From assembly GCA_945871955.1 (NCBI GenBank), contig CAMBXR010000001.1, positions 34,513 through 98,512 on the forward strand: a stretch of 64,000 nt of DNA, in the 5' to 3' direction. A program made the translations under genes and the position numbers. How positions within the stretch are numbered: position 1 is the first letter of the stretch; each line of letters begins with the position of its first letter. This DNA is from an uncultured Clostridium sp. (GTDB lineage: Bacteria > Bacillota > Clostridia > Peptostreptococcales > Peptostreptococcaceae). Under the pieces are notes generated by a model that was given only the letters and a program-made list of their open reading frames with translations, was not told where the DNA came from and ran no database searches. Shown piece by piece: positions 1-8,873 of the stretch.

Positions 1-482
1 CTATAGCTTGTAAAAATAAACAATTTATGGCTGAAGTTATGAAAGTATGCCAAGGAAGACTTTGTGTTGCTACTATAGAACAACTTGGAGCTGCCGCTTT
101 ATACGACACTCCTAAATCTTATTTCAAAGAAGTTAATGATGAATATAGAAAAAGAAGAGATGTATTATATGATGAATTAATGAAGGCTGAAGGTGTAATT
201 TGTGAAAAACCTATGGGTGCATTTTATATCGTAGCTAAATTACCTGTTGAAAATGCTGAAGACTTCGTTGCTTGGACATTAAAAGAATTCAGAAGAGATA
301 ATGAAACTGTTATGTGTACACCTGCTGAAGGATTCTATTCAACTCCAGGTCTAGGTAAAAATGAAGTCAGACTTGCTTATGTATTAAAAGAAGAAAGTCT
401 TAGAAGAGCTGGTCAGTTATTAAGAGAAGCCTTAGAAGAATACACTAAGTTAGAAAAAGAAACTGCTTTAGCTAAAGCTTAA
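1..482 (+). CDS. PLP-dependent aminotransferase, C-terminal part (5' end outside window)
   Basis: The reading frame is open from the window edge (codons from base 3), so this is the last ~160 residues of a longer protein; the ATG at 27 in the ORF track is internal. The text fits the small C-terminal domain of class I/II (aspartate-type) aminotransferases, with the family's 'MGAFYI' segment and the 'NEVRLAYVL' stretch that carries the substrate-carboxylate arginine in this fold. The catalytic lysine lies upstream and is not visible. The substrate cannot be assigned from this part; aspartate aminotransferase is the likeliest. A strong terminator follows directly. Confidence 0.85.
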   Translation, partial: IACKNKQFMAEVMKVCQGRLCVATIEQLGAAALYDTPKSYFKEVNDEYRKRRDVLYDELMKAEGVICEKPMGAFYIVAKLPVENAEDFVAWTLKEFRRDNETVMCTPAEGFYSTPGLGKNEVRLAYVLKEESLRRAGQLLREALEEYTKLEKETALAKA

Positions 483-511
483 TATATATTTATAAATTCA
501 TTTCTTGAATT

Positions 512-546
512 AAAAAACCATCTTATTTTTATAAGATGGTTTTTTT
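512..546. terminator. Bidirectional intrinsic terminator
   Basis: An A-run, the stem AACCATCTTAT/ATAAGATGGTT and a T-run form a hairpin with U-tracts on both strands. It sits between convergent genes and can end both the aminotransferase and the MarR gene. Confidence 0.9.
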
Positions 547-551
547 AAGTA

Positions 552-1004
552 TTAATTTAATTCTTCTTTATTTAGTATGTATTGAAGAGTTTCTAAAGCT
601 TCTTGATATTTTATTCTATCACTTTCATCTAATCTATCTAGTTTTTGTTCTAAATCATTGCTTAGCTTACTAGTGAAATCTACAGCTAATTTCTCCCCTT
701 CTTCAGTTATCATTATCATGTATTTTCTTCTGTCTGATAGATCCTTTTCCCTATAAACATAACCCTTTTTAGTTAAATCATCTATCATGCTTGTTAAACT
801 ACCTTTTTCTATGTTTAATTTAGCACATAATTCTGTCATACTTATACTTCCATGATTTTTTATAAATACTAAAGCTTTTAATTGTGTTTTATTAACATTA
901 TATAATGCCGAATATTTTTTTAGGTATTCTAAGTATAGACTTGAATAAATTTTAGGGAATGTTTTTGATAAAAACCCTATTGTATTTGTTACTATACAGT
1001 TCAT
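552..1004 (-). CDS. MarR-family transcriptional regulator
   Basis: This 150-residue protein has the MarR winged-helix layout. An N-terminal dimerisation helix is followed by a helix-turn-helix ('SMTELCAKLNIEKGSLTSMI', about residues 54-74). Next comes the wing with the DxRRKY-type motif ('LSDRRKYMIMITEEG', about 88-102) and a C-terminal dimerisation helix. Such proteins are usually dimeric repressors released by small ligands or oxidation. The single Cys in the HTH ('ELCAKL') is not a recognised redox site. GAGGTG sits 7 nt before the ATG. No divergent target gene is adjacent, so the regulon is unknown. Confidence 0.9.
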   Translation of the reverse strand: MNCIVTNTIGFLSKTFPKIYSSLYLEYLKKYSALYNVNKTQLKALVFIKNHGSISMTELCAKLNIEKGSLTSMIDDLTKKGYVYREKDLSDRRKYMIMITEEGEKLAVDFTSKLSNDLEQKLDRLDESDRIKYQEALETLQYILNKEELN

Positions 1005-1140
1005 TTAATCACCTCAGATGCTTAATTTATTAACTTTTTTACCACTTCTATAGTTTACAATAAAAATATTTCCAGTACAATACTTTTTAAAAATATATCT
1101 ATTGTTATATTTAATATTATTTTAGCTTATATTTAAATTT

Positions 1141-1240
1141 TGTCATAAAAAATTCGCTTCGCTCATGTCGCCAACGTCTAAGTCTTCGCTACCGCTTCAG
1201 ACTTATCCCGTTGCTCAAAATTTACTTTTTTACTACGAAT
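1141..1240. repeat. GC-richer hairpin-forming intergenic element, possible dispersed repeat
   Basis: Within the 346-base gap between the MarR gene and purB lies a compact block with clearly higher GC and CG/GC-rich words (TTCGCTTCGCTC). It folds as CAACG(1172-1176)-TC-TAAGTCT(1179-1185)-13-nt loop-AGACTTA(1199-1205)-TC-CGTTG(1209-1213). No ORF or protein motif is present. Its base composition differs sharply from the flanks. I infer a small non-coding repeat of the kind scattered in clostridial genomes. Copy number cannot be tested here. The rest of the gap shows only a short hairpin at 1263-1281 and the purB terminator. Confidence 0.5.
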
Positions 1241-1313
1241 TATACATATTGATAATACTTAATTGTAGGAGTTTTCTACAATAAAAATGATAATATAGTG
1301 TCCTAGTAAGTAA

Positions 1314-1345
1314 AAAATAAAGAGCCAAATGGCTCTTTATTTTTT
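1314..1345 (-). terminator. Terminator after purB
   Basis: The stem ATAAAGAGCCA/TGGCTCTTTAT has an AA loop and a U-run on the minus strand. It ends six bases after the purB stop. Confidence 0.9.
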
Positions 1346-1350
1346 ATAAT

Positions 1351-2796
1351 TTATACTTTTAAATCTACTTCTAAACCAATACAATCTTTAAATTCTGATA
1401 TAGCTGGTTCTAAATATTCGTTAACAAATTCAACAACTTGCTCAGGTGCTCTTCCTACGAAGTTCATAGGGTCTAAAATAGATAATATCTCATCTTTATT
1501 TAACATGCTAAATGCATCATCTTCAATAATTAAATCTATTAAATTATTGTTTAAACCTTCATGTTTCACCCTATAAGCAGCTTTCATAGATAACTCTCTT
1601 ATTACCTCATGTAGTTCTTGTCTATCTCCGCCTCTTTTTACAGCTTCCATAAGTATGTTTTCTGTAGCCATAAATGGTAATTCTTCATCTATATGTTTTC
1701 TTATCATATTTTCATATACAACTAGACCATCTGTTACATTTATACCTATTTCAAGTATAGCATCTGTTGCCATAAACGCTTGTGGTATAGCAAGTCTTTT
1801 ATTAGCAGAATCATCTAAACTTCTTTCTAACCATTGTGTAGCTTCAACTAAAGCTGGTGAAATTGATTCTGATATTATATATTTTGATAAAGAAGCTATT
1901 CTTTCACTTCTCATAGGATTTCTTTTATAAGCCATAGCAGATGACCCTATTTGATTTTTTTCAAATGGCTCTTCTATTTCTTTTAAACTTTGTAATAATC
2001 TTATATCATTTGTCATTTTATGCATACTTTGAGCTATTCCAGCTAGTACATTTAAAACTTGAGAATCTAATTTTCTTGTATAAGTTTGTCCACTTACTTT
2101 ATAAGATTCTTTATATCCCATTTTTTCACATACTATTTTATCTAACTCTTTTATTTTATCTGCATCGTTTTCAAATAAACTCATGAAACTAGCTTGAGTA
2201 CCAGTTGTACCTTTAACTCCTCTAAGTTTCATATTATCAAGTCTATAATTTAAGTCTTCTAAATCTATTATTAAATCTTGTGCCCATAAAGTAGCTCTTT
2301 TACCTACTGTTGTAAGCTGTGCTGCTTGGAAATGAGTAAATCCTAAAGTTGGAACATCTTTGTATTTTAAAGAGAATTCTTTAAGGTTATCTATTAAGTT
2401 AACAAGCTTTACTCTTATTAATTTTAAAGCTTCATTCATTTGTATTACATCTGTGTTGTCTCCAACATATGCTGAAGTAGCACCTAAATGTATTATACCT
2501 TTTGCTTTTGGGCATTGTAATCCATAAGCTTTTACATGACTCATTACATCATGTCTTACTTCTCTTTCTATTTTTCTTGCTTCATCAAAATTTATATCAT
2601 CTACATGAGCTTTTAATTCTTCAATTTGCTCATCTGTTATATTTATTCCTAATTGCTTTTCTCCTTCAGCTAATGCAATCCATAACTTTCTCCAAGTTGA
2701 AAATTTAAATTGTGGAGAAAAAATATAACTCATGTTTTTACTACAATATCTGTCTGTTAAAGGATTTGAATATGTTGTATATTTATTATCTATCAT
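1351..2796 (-). CDS. purB: Adenylosuccinate lyase
   Basis: The enzyme catalyses two fumarate-releasing steps of purine synthesis, SAICAR to AICAR and adenylosuccinate to AMP. The fumarase/aspartase superfamily signature 'GSSAMAYKRNP' (catalytic serine loop) lies at about residue 285. 'HLGATSAYVGDN' and 'THFQAAQ', with the active-site His, are also seen. The ORF track starts 7 codons upstream, but AAGGACGG lies just before the second ATG, so I place the start at 2796 (481 residues, the size of the larger PurB type). It stands alone with its own terminator, apart from other pur genes. Confidence 0.95.
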   Translation of the reverse strand: MIDNKYTTYSNPLTDRYCSKNMSYIFSPQFKFSTWRKLWIALAEGEKQLGINITDEQIEELKAHVDDINFDEARKIEREVRHDVMSHVKAYGLQCPKAKGIIHLGATSAYVGDNTDVIQMNEALKLIRVKLVNLIDNLKEFSLKYKDVPTLGFTHFQAAQLTTVGKRATLWAQDLIIDLEDLNYRLDNMKLRGVKGTTGTQASFMSLFENDADKIKELDKIVCEKMGYKESYKVSGQTYTRKLDSQVLNVLAGIAQSMHKMTNDIRLLQSLKEIEEPFEKNQIGSSAMAYKRNPMRSERIASLSKYIISESISPALVEATQWLERSLDDSANKRLAIPQAFMATDAILEIGINVTDGLVVYENMIRKHIDEELPFMATENILMEAVKRGGDRQELHEVIRELSMKAAYRVKHEGLNNNLIDLIIEDDAFSMLNKDEILSILDPMNFVGRAPEQVVEFVNEYLEPAISEFKDCIGLEVDLKV

Positions 2797-2885
2797 TTTT
2801 ATACCGTCCTTATTCATTTATTCTACAAAGACTATTATACATAATATAACGAACTATAACAATATTTTTTATTTATTTGTTCACA

Positions 2886-3794
2886 TTATTTTTTATTTAA
2901 TTTAAAATTATCTTTTTCTAGCAGATAATCTATACTTTCACTATCCACAAAATTCAGTACATGTTTATATCTAATAGCATAGTATTTATCGCTCCAGCCA
3001 AGCTGTTTTTTTATATCTTCTTTATCTGCACCAAGCATTAAAGAAATGGCTGCATATGAGTGTCTCAAATCCTTTGCAGAATACTGTGGTAAACCAGCCA
3101 TTTCAAAAGCTTTTTTAACTATAAGTCTTACATTTCTATCTGTAATAGACTGACTTTTTTGTGTGGTAAATATGTATTCATCAGTAGGTATTATTATTTC
3201 ACTAAGACCTGAAAAATATCTATAACTTTCTATTAATTTAAAACAATAAGGATGTAGTTTTACTACTCTCTCTTTTTTACCTTGTCCTAATCTTACATAG
3301 AAATTATCTTCTTCATCGACAATTAAATCCTTCCACTTTACTTTTACTAGCTCATTTAATAAACAACCTGTTGTAACAAGAAATACCATTATTAATCTAT
3401 CTCTTGCATTTAATTTATATAATGAGTCTATAAGCTTATTAATTTCTTGTATGCTTAGTACATCTTTTTTACCTTTTTCTCTTGTCACCATAGGTTTTTT
3501 TACAAAGGTAAATGGGTTTATCTCTATATATTTTTCCCTCTTCATAAAAGCATAAAAACTATGCAAATAACTAAAAATTTTCTCACATGTTGAAAGAGCA
3601 TATTCTTCTTCAATGGATGATATGAAATCTCTACATTCATTTTTAGTTACTTCCAATAAATCTTCTACTTTGCTACTCTCTTTAAATAAGATTATTTTAC
3701 TTAAGTAGTCTTTTTTTGTTGCTGGTGTCATTTTTATTGAGAATAATTGAAATATTTCATACTCTTTATTACTTAATATGTAATTTTCCTCCAT
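2886..3794 (-). CDS. Tyrosine recombinase/integrase-like protein with degenerate active site
   Basis: This 302-residue protein has an N-terminal SAM-like core-binding region (about 20-90) and a C-terminal phage-integrase fold (about 110-285). C-terminal landmarks are readable: a Lys hairpin 'GKKERVVKLH', 'DLRHSYA' with the second Arg (R244), 'LGWSDKYY', and a Tyr in 'RYKHV' (Y276). The first catalytic Arg, expected in a 'TGxR' motif, is Leu in 'TTGCLLNEL', and the first His of HxxR is Lys ('KDLR'). This suggests lost or altered strand-exchange activity. It follows the helicase gene by 14 bases and is almost surely co-transcribed. AGAAGGAG precedes the ATG. The recombinase fold is secure; the role is unknown. 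Confidence 0.8.
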   Translation of the reverse strand: MEENYILSNKEYEIFQLFSIKMTPATKKDYLSKIILFKESSKVEDLLEVTKNECRDFISSIEEEYALSTCEKIFSYLHSFYAFMKREKYIEINPFTFVKKPMVTREKGKKDVLSIQEINKLIDSLYKLNARDRLIMVFLVTTGCLLNELVKVKWKDLIVDEEDNFYVRLGQGKKERVVKLHPYCFKLIESYRYFSGLSEIIIPTDEYIFTTQKSQSITDRNVRLIVKKAFEMAGLPQYSAKDLRHSYAAISLMLGADKEDIKKQLGWSDKYYAIRYKHVLNFVDSESIDYLLEKDNFKLNKK

Positions 3795-3808
3795 AATATC
3801 TCCTTCTA

Positions 3809-5596
3809 TTATTCTTTATTTATAGAATCTACTATTATTTTTATCAATTCACTAGAATTCTCATTAAAAGTAGTAGTAATCGTTAAATACTCACTAGCTC
3901 TATTCATTACCATATATATTTTATTTAAATCTCCTACAAAATCATTAACTTGATAGTCTTGATCATTTTCACTTATTGTTTGATTATATAACATCTCTAA
4001 TTCGCAGAATACCACAGCTTTAAACTCTAAATTTTTAATAAAATATAAATTAGATATAGTTATTCCACTTCTTTTAGCATGTTTAGTTAAATTTTCATCC
4101 CCCATAATATATGGTATACTTACATCATCCAATGCTTTTCTTAATAAATATTGGAAATATATTGTCTTACCATTTTTTAATCTTTTCTTGTTATAAGGAA
4201 ATACTATGGCTATATCGCTATAGTTTAATCCTTTATTATTTAGCAAATATTTAATTTCCCATAATATAGAGCTAATCTGGTCTTCTAAATCCTCAGCTTT
4301 TACTATTTGTGCCATAATTCCATCTTTCATAATAGATTTACTTGGCTTGTATATTTCTCTTTTTATATTATTTCTTAAAGATTTTATATATTTATTGGCA
4401 TTTTTACAGAATTCATTAGAAAAATCAACAATTGCTTTTTTCTGTCTATAGTTTTCATCAAGTAAAACTTCTTCATCAAACTCTATATAATCTAATGTTT
4501 TTTTGAATATATTTACATTATTATAAATATTTAAATATTCACAATAATACATATTAAAGATATATTTTTTTTCATATAAAAACTCTTGAATAAACTCCAC
4601 ATATTTTTGCTCAAAACATTCGCTCTCATCTATAAATATACCTTTGTACATTCTTTTATTTTTTATAACATTTTTAGCTTGTTTTATTAAATTATTAAAA
4701 GTTTTTTCATAATCCTTTTTTAGCATATTATGGTCTAATACTAAATTATATCTTTTAGATAATTTAAATACAAAAGAAGAAATCGTATGTACTTCTAAAT
4801 TATTATTTTCTTTATATAATAATTTGATGCTTTCTTTCAGTTGATTACAAAGTTGTTTTGTGTGAGTAAAAATTACAAAGTTATGATGTGGATAAATACG
4901 AGCTAATTTTATTGCTCTACTAAGCATAATAGTAGTCTTTCCACTTGCCGTTGGACCTTGAATCAATGATTTACCATAATTTATACTTAAGGCCTTCTCT
5001 AATTGATTATTAGTAAGCATATTAGCCGTATAAGTGTAATCATCTTGAGAAAAAGTAATTTTCTTAAACTCTTTATTAAGATGATAAGCACCATTTAGTT
5101 CATAATACTCAGGACATATATCCAATAAATATAGGTTTAATTCTATTTCATTATTTTCTTCACTTAAATATTTTTCTAATTCTTTAGGTTTATTTATTAT
5201 ATTCTTTAATTTATTTTTATCTATTATATTATTATTTACAAACTCCTCAAAACCATAGTCATCTTCTATAGTTACATATGGCATAATAAATACATAATTA
5301 AAACTAATATTGCTATGTAATTGAGCCATCTTCAACTTTAATAGTTCATTTTCTTCATTCATTACTTCTATTAGTTCTTCATCTAATATGGAAAACAAAT
5401 CTTCACTAGTATCCATGAACTTAACAAAAAGTATTTTATTATCCTTAATATATAATAAATCTGTATTAATTCCTCTAAAAGGAGTAACTTTTGGCACTAC
5501 ATTTGTATTGTCATTAATTTTTTCGTAAAAAATTTTTTCTACTTCTTTTACTCTCAATGCATCTAATTGTGAATCTATTTTTATATTTTGTCTCAA
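3809..5596 (-). CDS. UvrD/Rep-like SF1 helicase with nuclease-like (NERD-like) N-terminus
   Basis: The C-terminal two thirds is a superfamily 1 ATPase. A Q-motif glutamine is seen at about 198, Walker A 'GPTASGKTT' at about 214, and motif Ia 'FTHTKQL'. Walker B is 'FIDESE' (about 321), motif IV-like 'LDENYRQ' (about 379), motif V-like 'KNLEFKAVVF', and arginine-finger motif VI 'YMVMNRASEYLTI' (about 561). The first ~185 residues lack helicase motifs. They contain 'GINTDLLYI' and 'ILFVKF', reminiscent of the D...(E/V)xK core of NERD/restriction-like folds; that part is inference. The start codon is TTG with GGGGGA upstream. At 595 residues it is shorter than UvrD/PcrA. It forms a two-gene unit with the recombinase-like gene. 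Confidence 0.8.
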   Translation of the reverse strand: MRQNIKIDSQLDALRVKEVEKIFYEKINDNTNVVPKVTPFRGINTDLLYIKDNKILFVKFMDTSEDLFSILDEELIEVMNEENELLKLKMAQLHSNISFNYVFIMPYVTIEDDYGFEEFVNNNIIDKNKLKNIINKPKELEKYLSEENNEIELNLYLLDICPEYYELNGAYHLNKEFKKITFSQDDYTYTANMLTNNQLEKALSINYGKSLIQGPTASGKTTIMLSRAIKLARIYPHHNFVIFTHTKQLCNQLKESIKLLYKENNNLEVHTISSFVFKLSKRYNLVLDHNMLKKDYEKTFNNLIKQAKNVIKNKRMYKGIFIDESECFEQKYVEFIQEFLYEKKYIFNMYYCEYLNIYNNVNIFKKTLDYIEFDEEVLLDENYRQKKAIVDFSNEFCKNANKYIKSLRNNIKREIYKPSKSIMKDGIMAQIVKAEDLEDQISSILWEIKYLLNNKGLNYSDIAIVFPYNKKRLKNGKTIYFQYLLRKALDDVSIPYIMGDENLTKHAKRSGITISNLYFIKNLEFKAVVFCELEMLYNQTISENDQDYQVNDFVGDLNKIYMVMNRASEYLTITTTFNENSSELIKIIVDSINKE

Positions 5597-5695
5597 TTTG
5601 CATTCCCCCTTTATAGTAATTATATCATTTAAACATATATTTTACTATATTATCAAATATATACATTTCGTTACAATAAATTTCCCTAAGTATTA

Positions 5696-5724
5696 AAAAA
5701 AGGAGAGTGAAAACTCTCCTTTTA
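5696..5724 (-). terminator. Terminator after rny
   Basis: AAAAGGAGAGT-GAAA-ACTCTCCTTTT forms a stem with a GNRA-like loop and a U-run on the minus strand. It lies directly after the rny stop codon. Confidence 0.9.
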
Positions 5725-5725
5725 A

Positions 5726-7264
5726 TTATTTAGCATATTCTATAGCTCTTGTTTCTCTGATTATACTTACTTTTATTTGACCTGGATATTCAAGCTCATC
5801 TTCAATTTGTTTAGTCATCTTTCTAGCTAATAAATGAAGTTCTTCATCATTAATAGCTTCAGGTTTAACCATTATTCTTATTTCTCTACCAGCTTGAATT
5901 GCATAAGATTTTTCTACACCTTCATAAGAGCTAGCTATTTCTTCAAGTTTTTCTAATCTCTTAATATAAGCTTCTAAAGTTTCTCTTCTTGCTCCTGGTC
6001 TTGCTGCAGATATAGCATCTGCTGCTGTAACTAGTACTGCTTCAACACTTTGTGGCTCATAATCTCCATGGTGAGTACTCATAGCATGTATAACTTCCTT
6101 AGATTCTTTATATCTTCTAAGTAAATCCATACCTATTTCAACATGTGTACCTTCCATTTCATGATCCACAGCTTTACCTATATCATGAAGTAATCCAGCT
6201 CTTTTAGCTAATTTTATGTCTGCACCTATTTCCGCAGCCATAATTCCAGCTATATGAGCAACTTCTATTGAATGCTTTAATACATTTTGACCATAACTAG
6301 TTCTATAGTTTAGTCTACCTAGTAATTTAACTAATTCAGGATGTAGAGAATGTACACCAGTTTCAAATATAGCTTGTTCACCATATTCTTTTATGATGTT
6401 TTCCACTTCTTTTCTTGATTTTTCAACCATTTCTTCTATTCTTGCTGGATGTATTCTTCCATCTGATATTAGTTTTTCTAATGCAATTCTTGCAACTTCT
6501 CTTCTAATAGGATCGAACCCTGATAAAATCACAGCTTCTGGAGTGTCATCAATTATAAGATCTATACCTGTTAAAGTTTCTAATGTTCTTATATTTCTTC
6601 CCTCTCTACCTATTATTCTCCCCTTCATTTCATCGTTAGGTAAATTAACTACTGTAACAGTAGTTTCTGCAACATGATCTGCTGCACATTTTTGAATAGC
6701 ATAGCCTATTATTTCTCTAGATTTCTTTTCAGCTTCTTCTTTAGCTTGAGTTTCTATATCCTTTATCATTATAGACATTTCATGTCTTACTTCTCTTTCA
6801 GCATTTGCAAGAATTATTTCTTTAGCTTTTTCAGATGTAACTCCAGATATATCTTCAAGTTTTTCAAGCTGTTTAACTTTTATTTCTTCTACTTCTTCTT
6901 CTTTCTTTTGTACTGATTTTAGTTTTTCATTTAAACTAAATTCTTTACTTTCTAGGTTTTGTTGCTTTCTTTCGATAGCTTCTTCCTTTTGAAGAACTCT
7001 TCTTTCATATTTTTGAACTTCATTACGTCTTTCTCTTTGCTCTTTTTCAGCGTCAGTTCTCCATTTATGAATTTCTTCTTTTGCTTCTAATAATTTTTCT
7101 TTTTTTATTGTTTCTGAGTCTTTATTTGCTTTATCTATTATATCATTGGCTAGAGCTTTAGCTTCACCAATTTTAGTTTCAGATATGTTTTTTCTAACAA
7201 AATATCCAACTATAATACCAATAGCTAAACCAAGTATGCTGGCTATTATTTCTATGACATCCAC
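5726..7264 (-). CDS. rny: Ribonuclease Y
   Basis: This is the membrane-anchored endoribonuclease that starts mRNA decay in Firmicutes. The domain order is textbook: one N-terminal membrane helix (about 4-24), a long charged coiled coil (about 30-200), a KH domain with '[15 protein letters not shown]' (about 215), and an HD domain '[12 protein letters not shown]' (about 358). Length is 512, close to the family norm. The start is odd. The only in-frame GTG directly abuts the AAAGGAGG ribosome site, leaving no spacer, and no other standard start fits; an ATA three codons later has ideal spacing. A good promoter lies ~170 bases upstream. Confidence 0.95.
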   Translation of the reverse strand: MDVIEIIASILGLAIGIIVGYFVRKNISETKIGEAKALANDIIDKANKDSETIKKEKLLEAKEEIHKWRTDAEKEQRERRNEVQKYERRVLQKEEAIERKQQNLESKEFSLNEKLKSVQKKEEEVEEIKVKQLEKLEDISGVTSEKAKEIILANAEREVRHEMSIMIKDIETQAKEEAEKKSREIIGYAIQKCAADHVAETTVTVVNLPNDEMKGRIIGREGRNIRTLETLTGIDLIIDDTPEAVILSGFDPIRREVARIALEKLISDGRIHPARIEEMVEKSRKEVENIIKEYGEQAIFETGVHSLHPELVKLLGRLNYRTSYGQNVLKHSIEVAHIAGIMAAEIGADIKLAKRAGLLHDIGKAVDHEMEGTHVEIGMDLLRRYKESKEVIHAMSTHHGDYEPQSVEAVLVTAADAISAARPGARRETLEAYIKRLEKLEEIASSYEGVEKSYAIQAGREIRIMVKPEAINDEELHLLARKMTKQIEDELEYPGQIKVSIIRETRAIEYAK

Positions 7265-7433
7265 CTCCTTTGTAATAATCCCAAAATATCAATATCATTC
7301 TTTAACATCATTTAAATTATGCCCTTTTTAGACTAGAAGGCCCAAGTTTAAAATTTAATAAAGTTTCTTTATCTATAATCTTGGAATACTTTAAATAAAA
7401 CCATCTTAATTTAAAATATTTTATCCTCATTTA

Positions 7434-7462
7434 ATTTTATAATTTTTTCTATATCATGTCAA
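7434..7462 (-). promoter_or_regulatory. Sigma-A-type promoter for rny
   Basis: On the minus strand TTGACA (7457-7462), a 17-bp spacer and TAAAAT (7434-7439) are present. Transcription would give a 5' leader of about 160 bases before rny. Candidate only; it lies in the recA-rny gap. Confidence 0.65.
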
Positions 7463-7490
7463 GTTTATAGGAGGTGTGTATATATTTTTA

Positions 7491-8519
7491 TTATTCAATT
7501 TCTTGATTTTCTTCAACTATTGTTTTATCAAGGTTATAATGTTCTCTAACTTTAGCATTAATTTCATCTGTTAAATCCATATTATCTGCTAAGAACTTCT
7601 TAACATTTTCTCTACCTTGTCCAAGTTTTATATCATTATATGCGTACCAAGATCCTGATTTTTTAACTATATCTATATCAGCAGCAATATCTAATAAATC
7701 ACCTATTTTAGATATACCTTCCCCGTACATTATATCAAATTCAGCTTGTTTAAATGGTGGAGCAACTTTGTTTTTAACAACTTTTACTCTAGTTCTATTT
7801 CCTAAAACTTTATCACCTTGTTTTATACTATCTATTCTTCTTACATCAAGTCTTACTGATGAATAGAATTTAAGAGCACGTCCACCTGTAGTAGTTTCAG
7901 GATTACCAAACATTATACCAACTTTTTCTCTTAACTGGTTAATAAATATAGCAACACAATTAGATTTTTTAATTGATCCTGTTAATTTTCTTAATGCTTG
8001 AGACATAAGTCTTGCTTGTAAACCTACGTGAGAATCTCCCATTTCTCCTTCAATCTCAGCTTTTGGAACTAATGCTGCAACTGAGTCAACTACTATTATA
8101 TCTATAGCACCAGATCTTATTAATGCCTCTGTTATTTCTAGAGCTTGTTCCCCTGTATCTGGTTGAGATATTATTAAGTTATCTATATCTACACCTAAAG
8201 CTTTAGCATAAACTGGATCTAGAGCATGTTCTGCATCTATGAATGCTGCTATACCACCATTTTTTTGCGCTTCAGCTACTGTATGTAGAGCAACTGTTGT
8301 TTTACCTGAAGATTCTGGTCCATATATTTCAACTATTCTTCCCTTTGGAAGTCCACCTATACCAACTGCTATGTCAAGTCCTATTGAACCTGTTGATATA
8401 GCTTCAACACCCATTGATGATGCTTCCCCAAGTCTCATAACTGACCCTTTTCCAAAATCTTTTTCTATTTTTCCTAAAGCCTGATTAAGGGCTTGTAACT
8501 TTTCTTGTTCTATACTCAT
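7491..8519 (-). CDS. recA: Recombinase A
   Basis: RecA is the strand-exchange ATPase of homologous recombination and the co-protease for LexA. Walker A 'GPESSGKTT' lies at residues 67-75 and the L2 segment '[13 protein letters not shown]' is intact. The ORF track opens at 8546, but AAAGG lies 9 nt before the ATG at 8519 (protein MSIEQEK...). The in-frame ATG before that overlaps the ribosome site. The resulting length of 342 is normal. It has its own promoter and a LexA-like site. No cinA lies between it and pgsA, unlike Bacillus subtilis. Confidence 0.97.
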   Translation of the reverse strand: MSIEQEKLQALNQALGKIEKDFGKGSVMRLGEASSMGVEAISTGSIGLDIAVGIGGLPKGRIVEIYGPESSGKTTVALHTVAEAQKNGGIAAFIDAEHALDPVYAKALGVDIDNLIISQPDTGEQALEITEALIRSGAIDIIVVDSVAALVPKAEIEGEMGDSHVGLQARLMSQALRKLTGSIKKSNCVAIFINQLREKVGIMFGNPETTTGGRALKFYSSVRLDVRRIDSIKQGDKVLGNRTRVKVVKNKVAPPFKQAEFDIMYGEGISKIGDLLDIAADIDIVKKSGSWYAYNDIKLGQGRENVKKFLADNMDLTDEINAKVREHYNLDKTIVEENQEIE

Positions 8520-8544
8520 ATTATTCATCCTTTCTTTTTCTAAC

Positions 8545-8556
8545 AAACATTTGTTC
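8545..8556 (-). promoter_or_regulatory. LexA (SOS) operator-like box of recA
   Basis: GAACAAATGTTT on the minus strand matches the Gram-positive LexA consensus GAAC-N4-GTTC except for the last base. It lies about 15-25 bases downstream of the recA -10 box, where bound LexA would block elongation or initiation. The next T's make the dyad weaker on that side. Confidence 0.65.
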
Positions 8557-8570
8557 TATTTATCATACTT

Positions 8571-8599
8571 ATTATATCCTATAAAACTTTCGTAGTCAA
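8571..8599 (-). promoter_or_regulatory. recA promoter
   Basis: TTGACT (8594-8599), exactly 17 bp and TATAAT (8571-8576) give a near-consensus sigma-A promoter reading into recA. Confidence 0.85.
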
Positions 8600-8831
8600 T
8601 TGAATTTATACTTGTAAAAACTCATACAATAAAAAAATTTATTTTTATTAAACTACTACATGTTTATTACACCTCATATATACAACTTCATGTTTTTATT
8701 ACTATCATAGCCACCCATTAATTAAAGTCTTATACTCATAATATATATTATAAGTTATTTTTTCTGTAAAGACGTACATTTATATTTATAAACTTATAAT
8801 CTATCTTTTATACGAATATTTTTTATTTTCT
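8600..8831. other. Gap upstream of recA with nothing recognised
   Basis: About 230 AT-rich bases lie between the recA promoter and the pgsA terminator. I see no ORF with a ribosome site, no strong hairpin and no repeat here. Confidence 0.6.
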
Positions 8832-8871
8832 AAAAAAATCCTTCCTTAATTTAATCAAGGAAGGATTTTTT
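8832..8871 (-). terminator. Terminator of the rimO-pgsA operon
   Basis: The stem AAAATCCTTCCTT/AAGGAAGGATTTT has a 9-nt loop and a U-run on the minus strand. It begins three bases after the pgsA stop. Confidence 0.92.
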
Positions 8872-8873
8872 GT

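Noticed and set aside
2502-2708. Leu/His-rich plus-strand ORF within purB
   Set aside because: Low-complexity complement of purB coding sequence with no start signal.
2886-5596. Prophage or transposon remnant around the integrase-like gene
   Set aside because: No other phage or transposase gene, no direct repeats and no tRNA attachment site are visible nearby; flanks are core genes.
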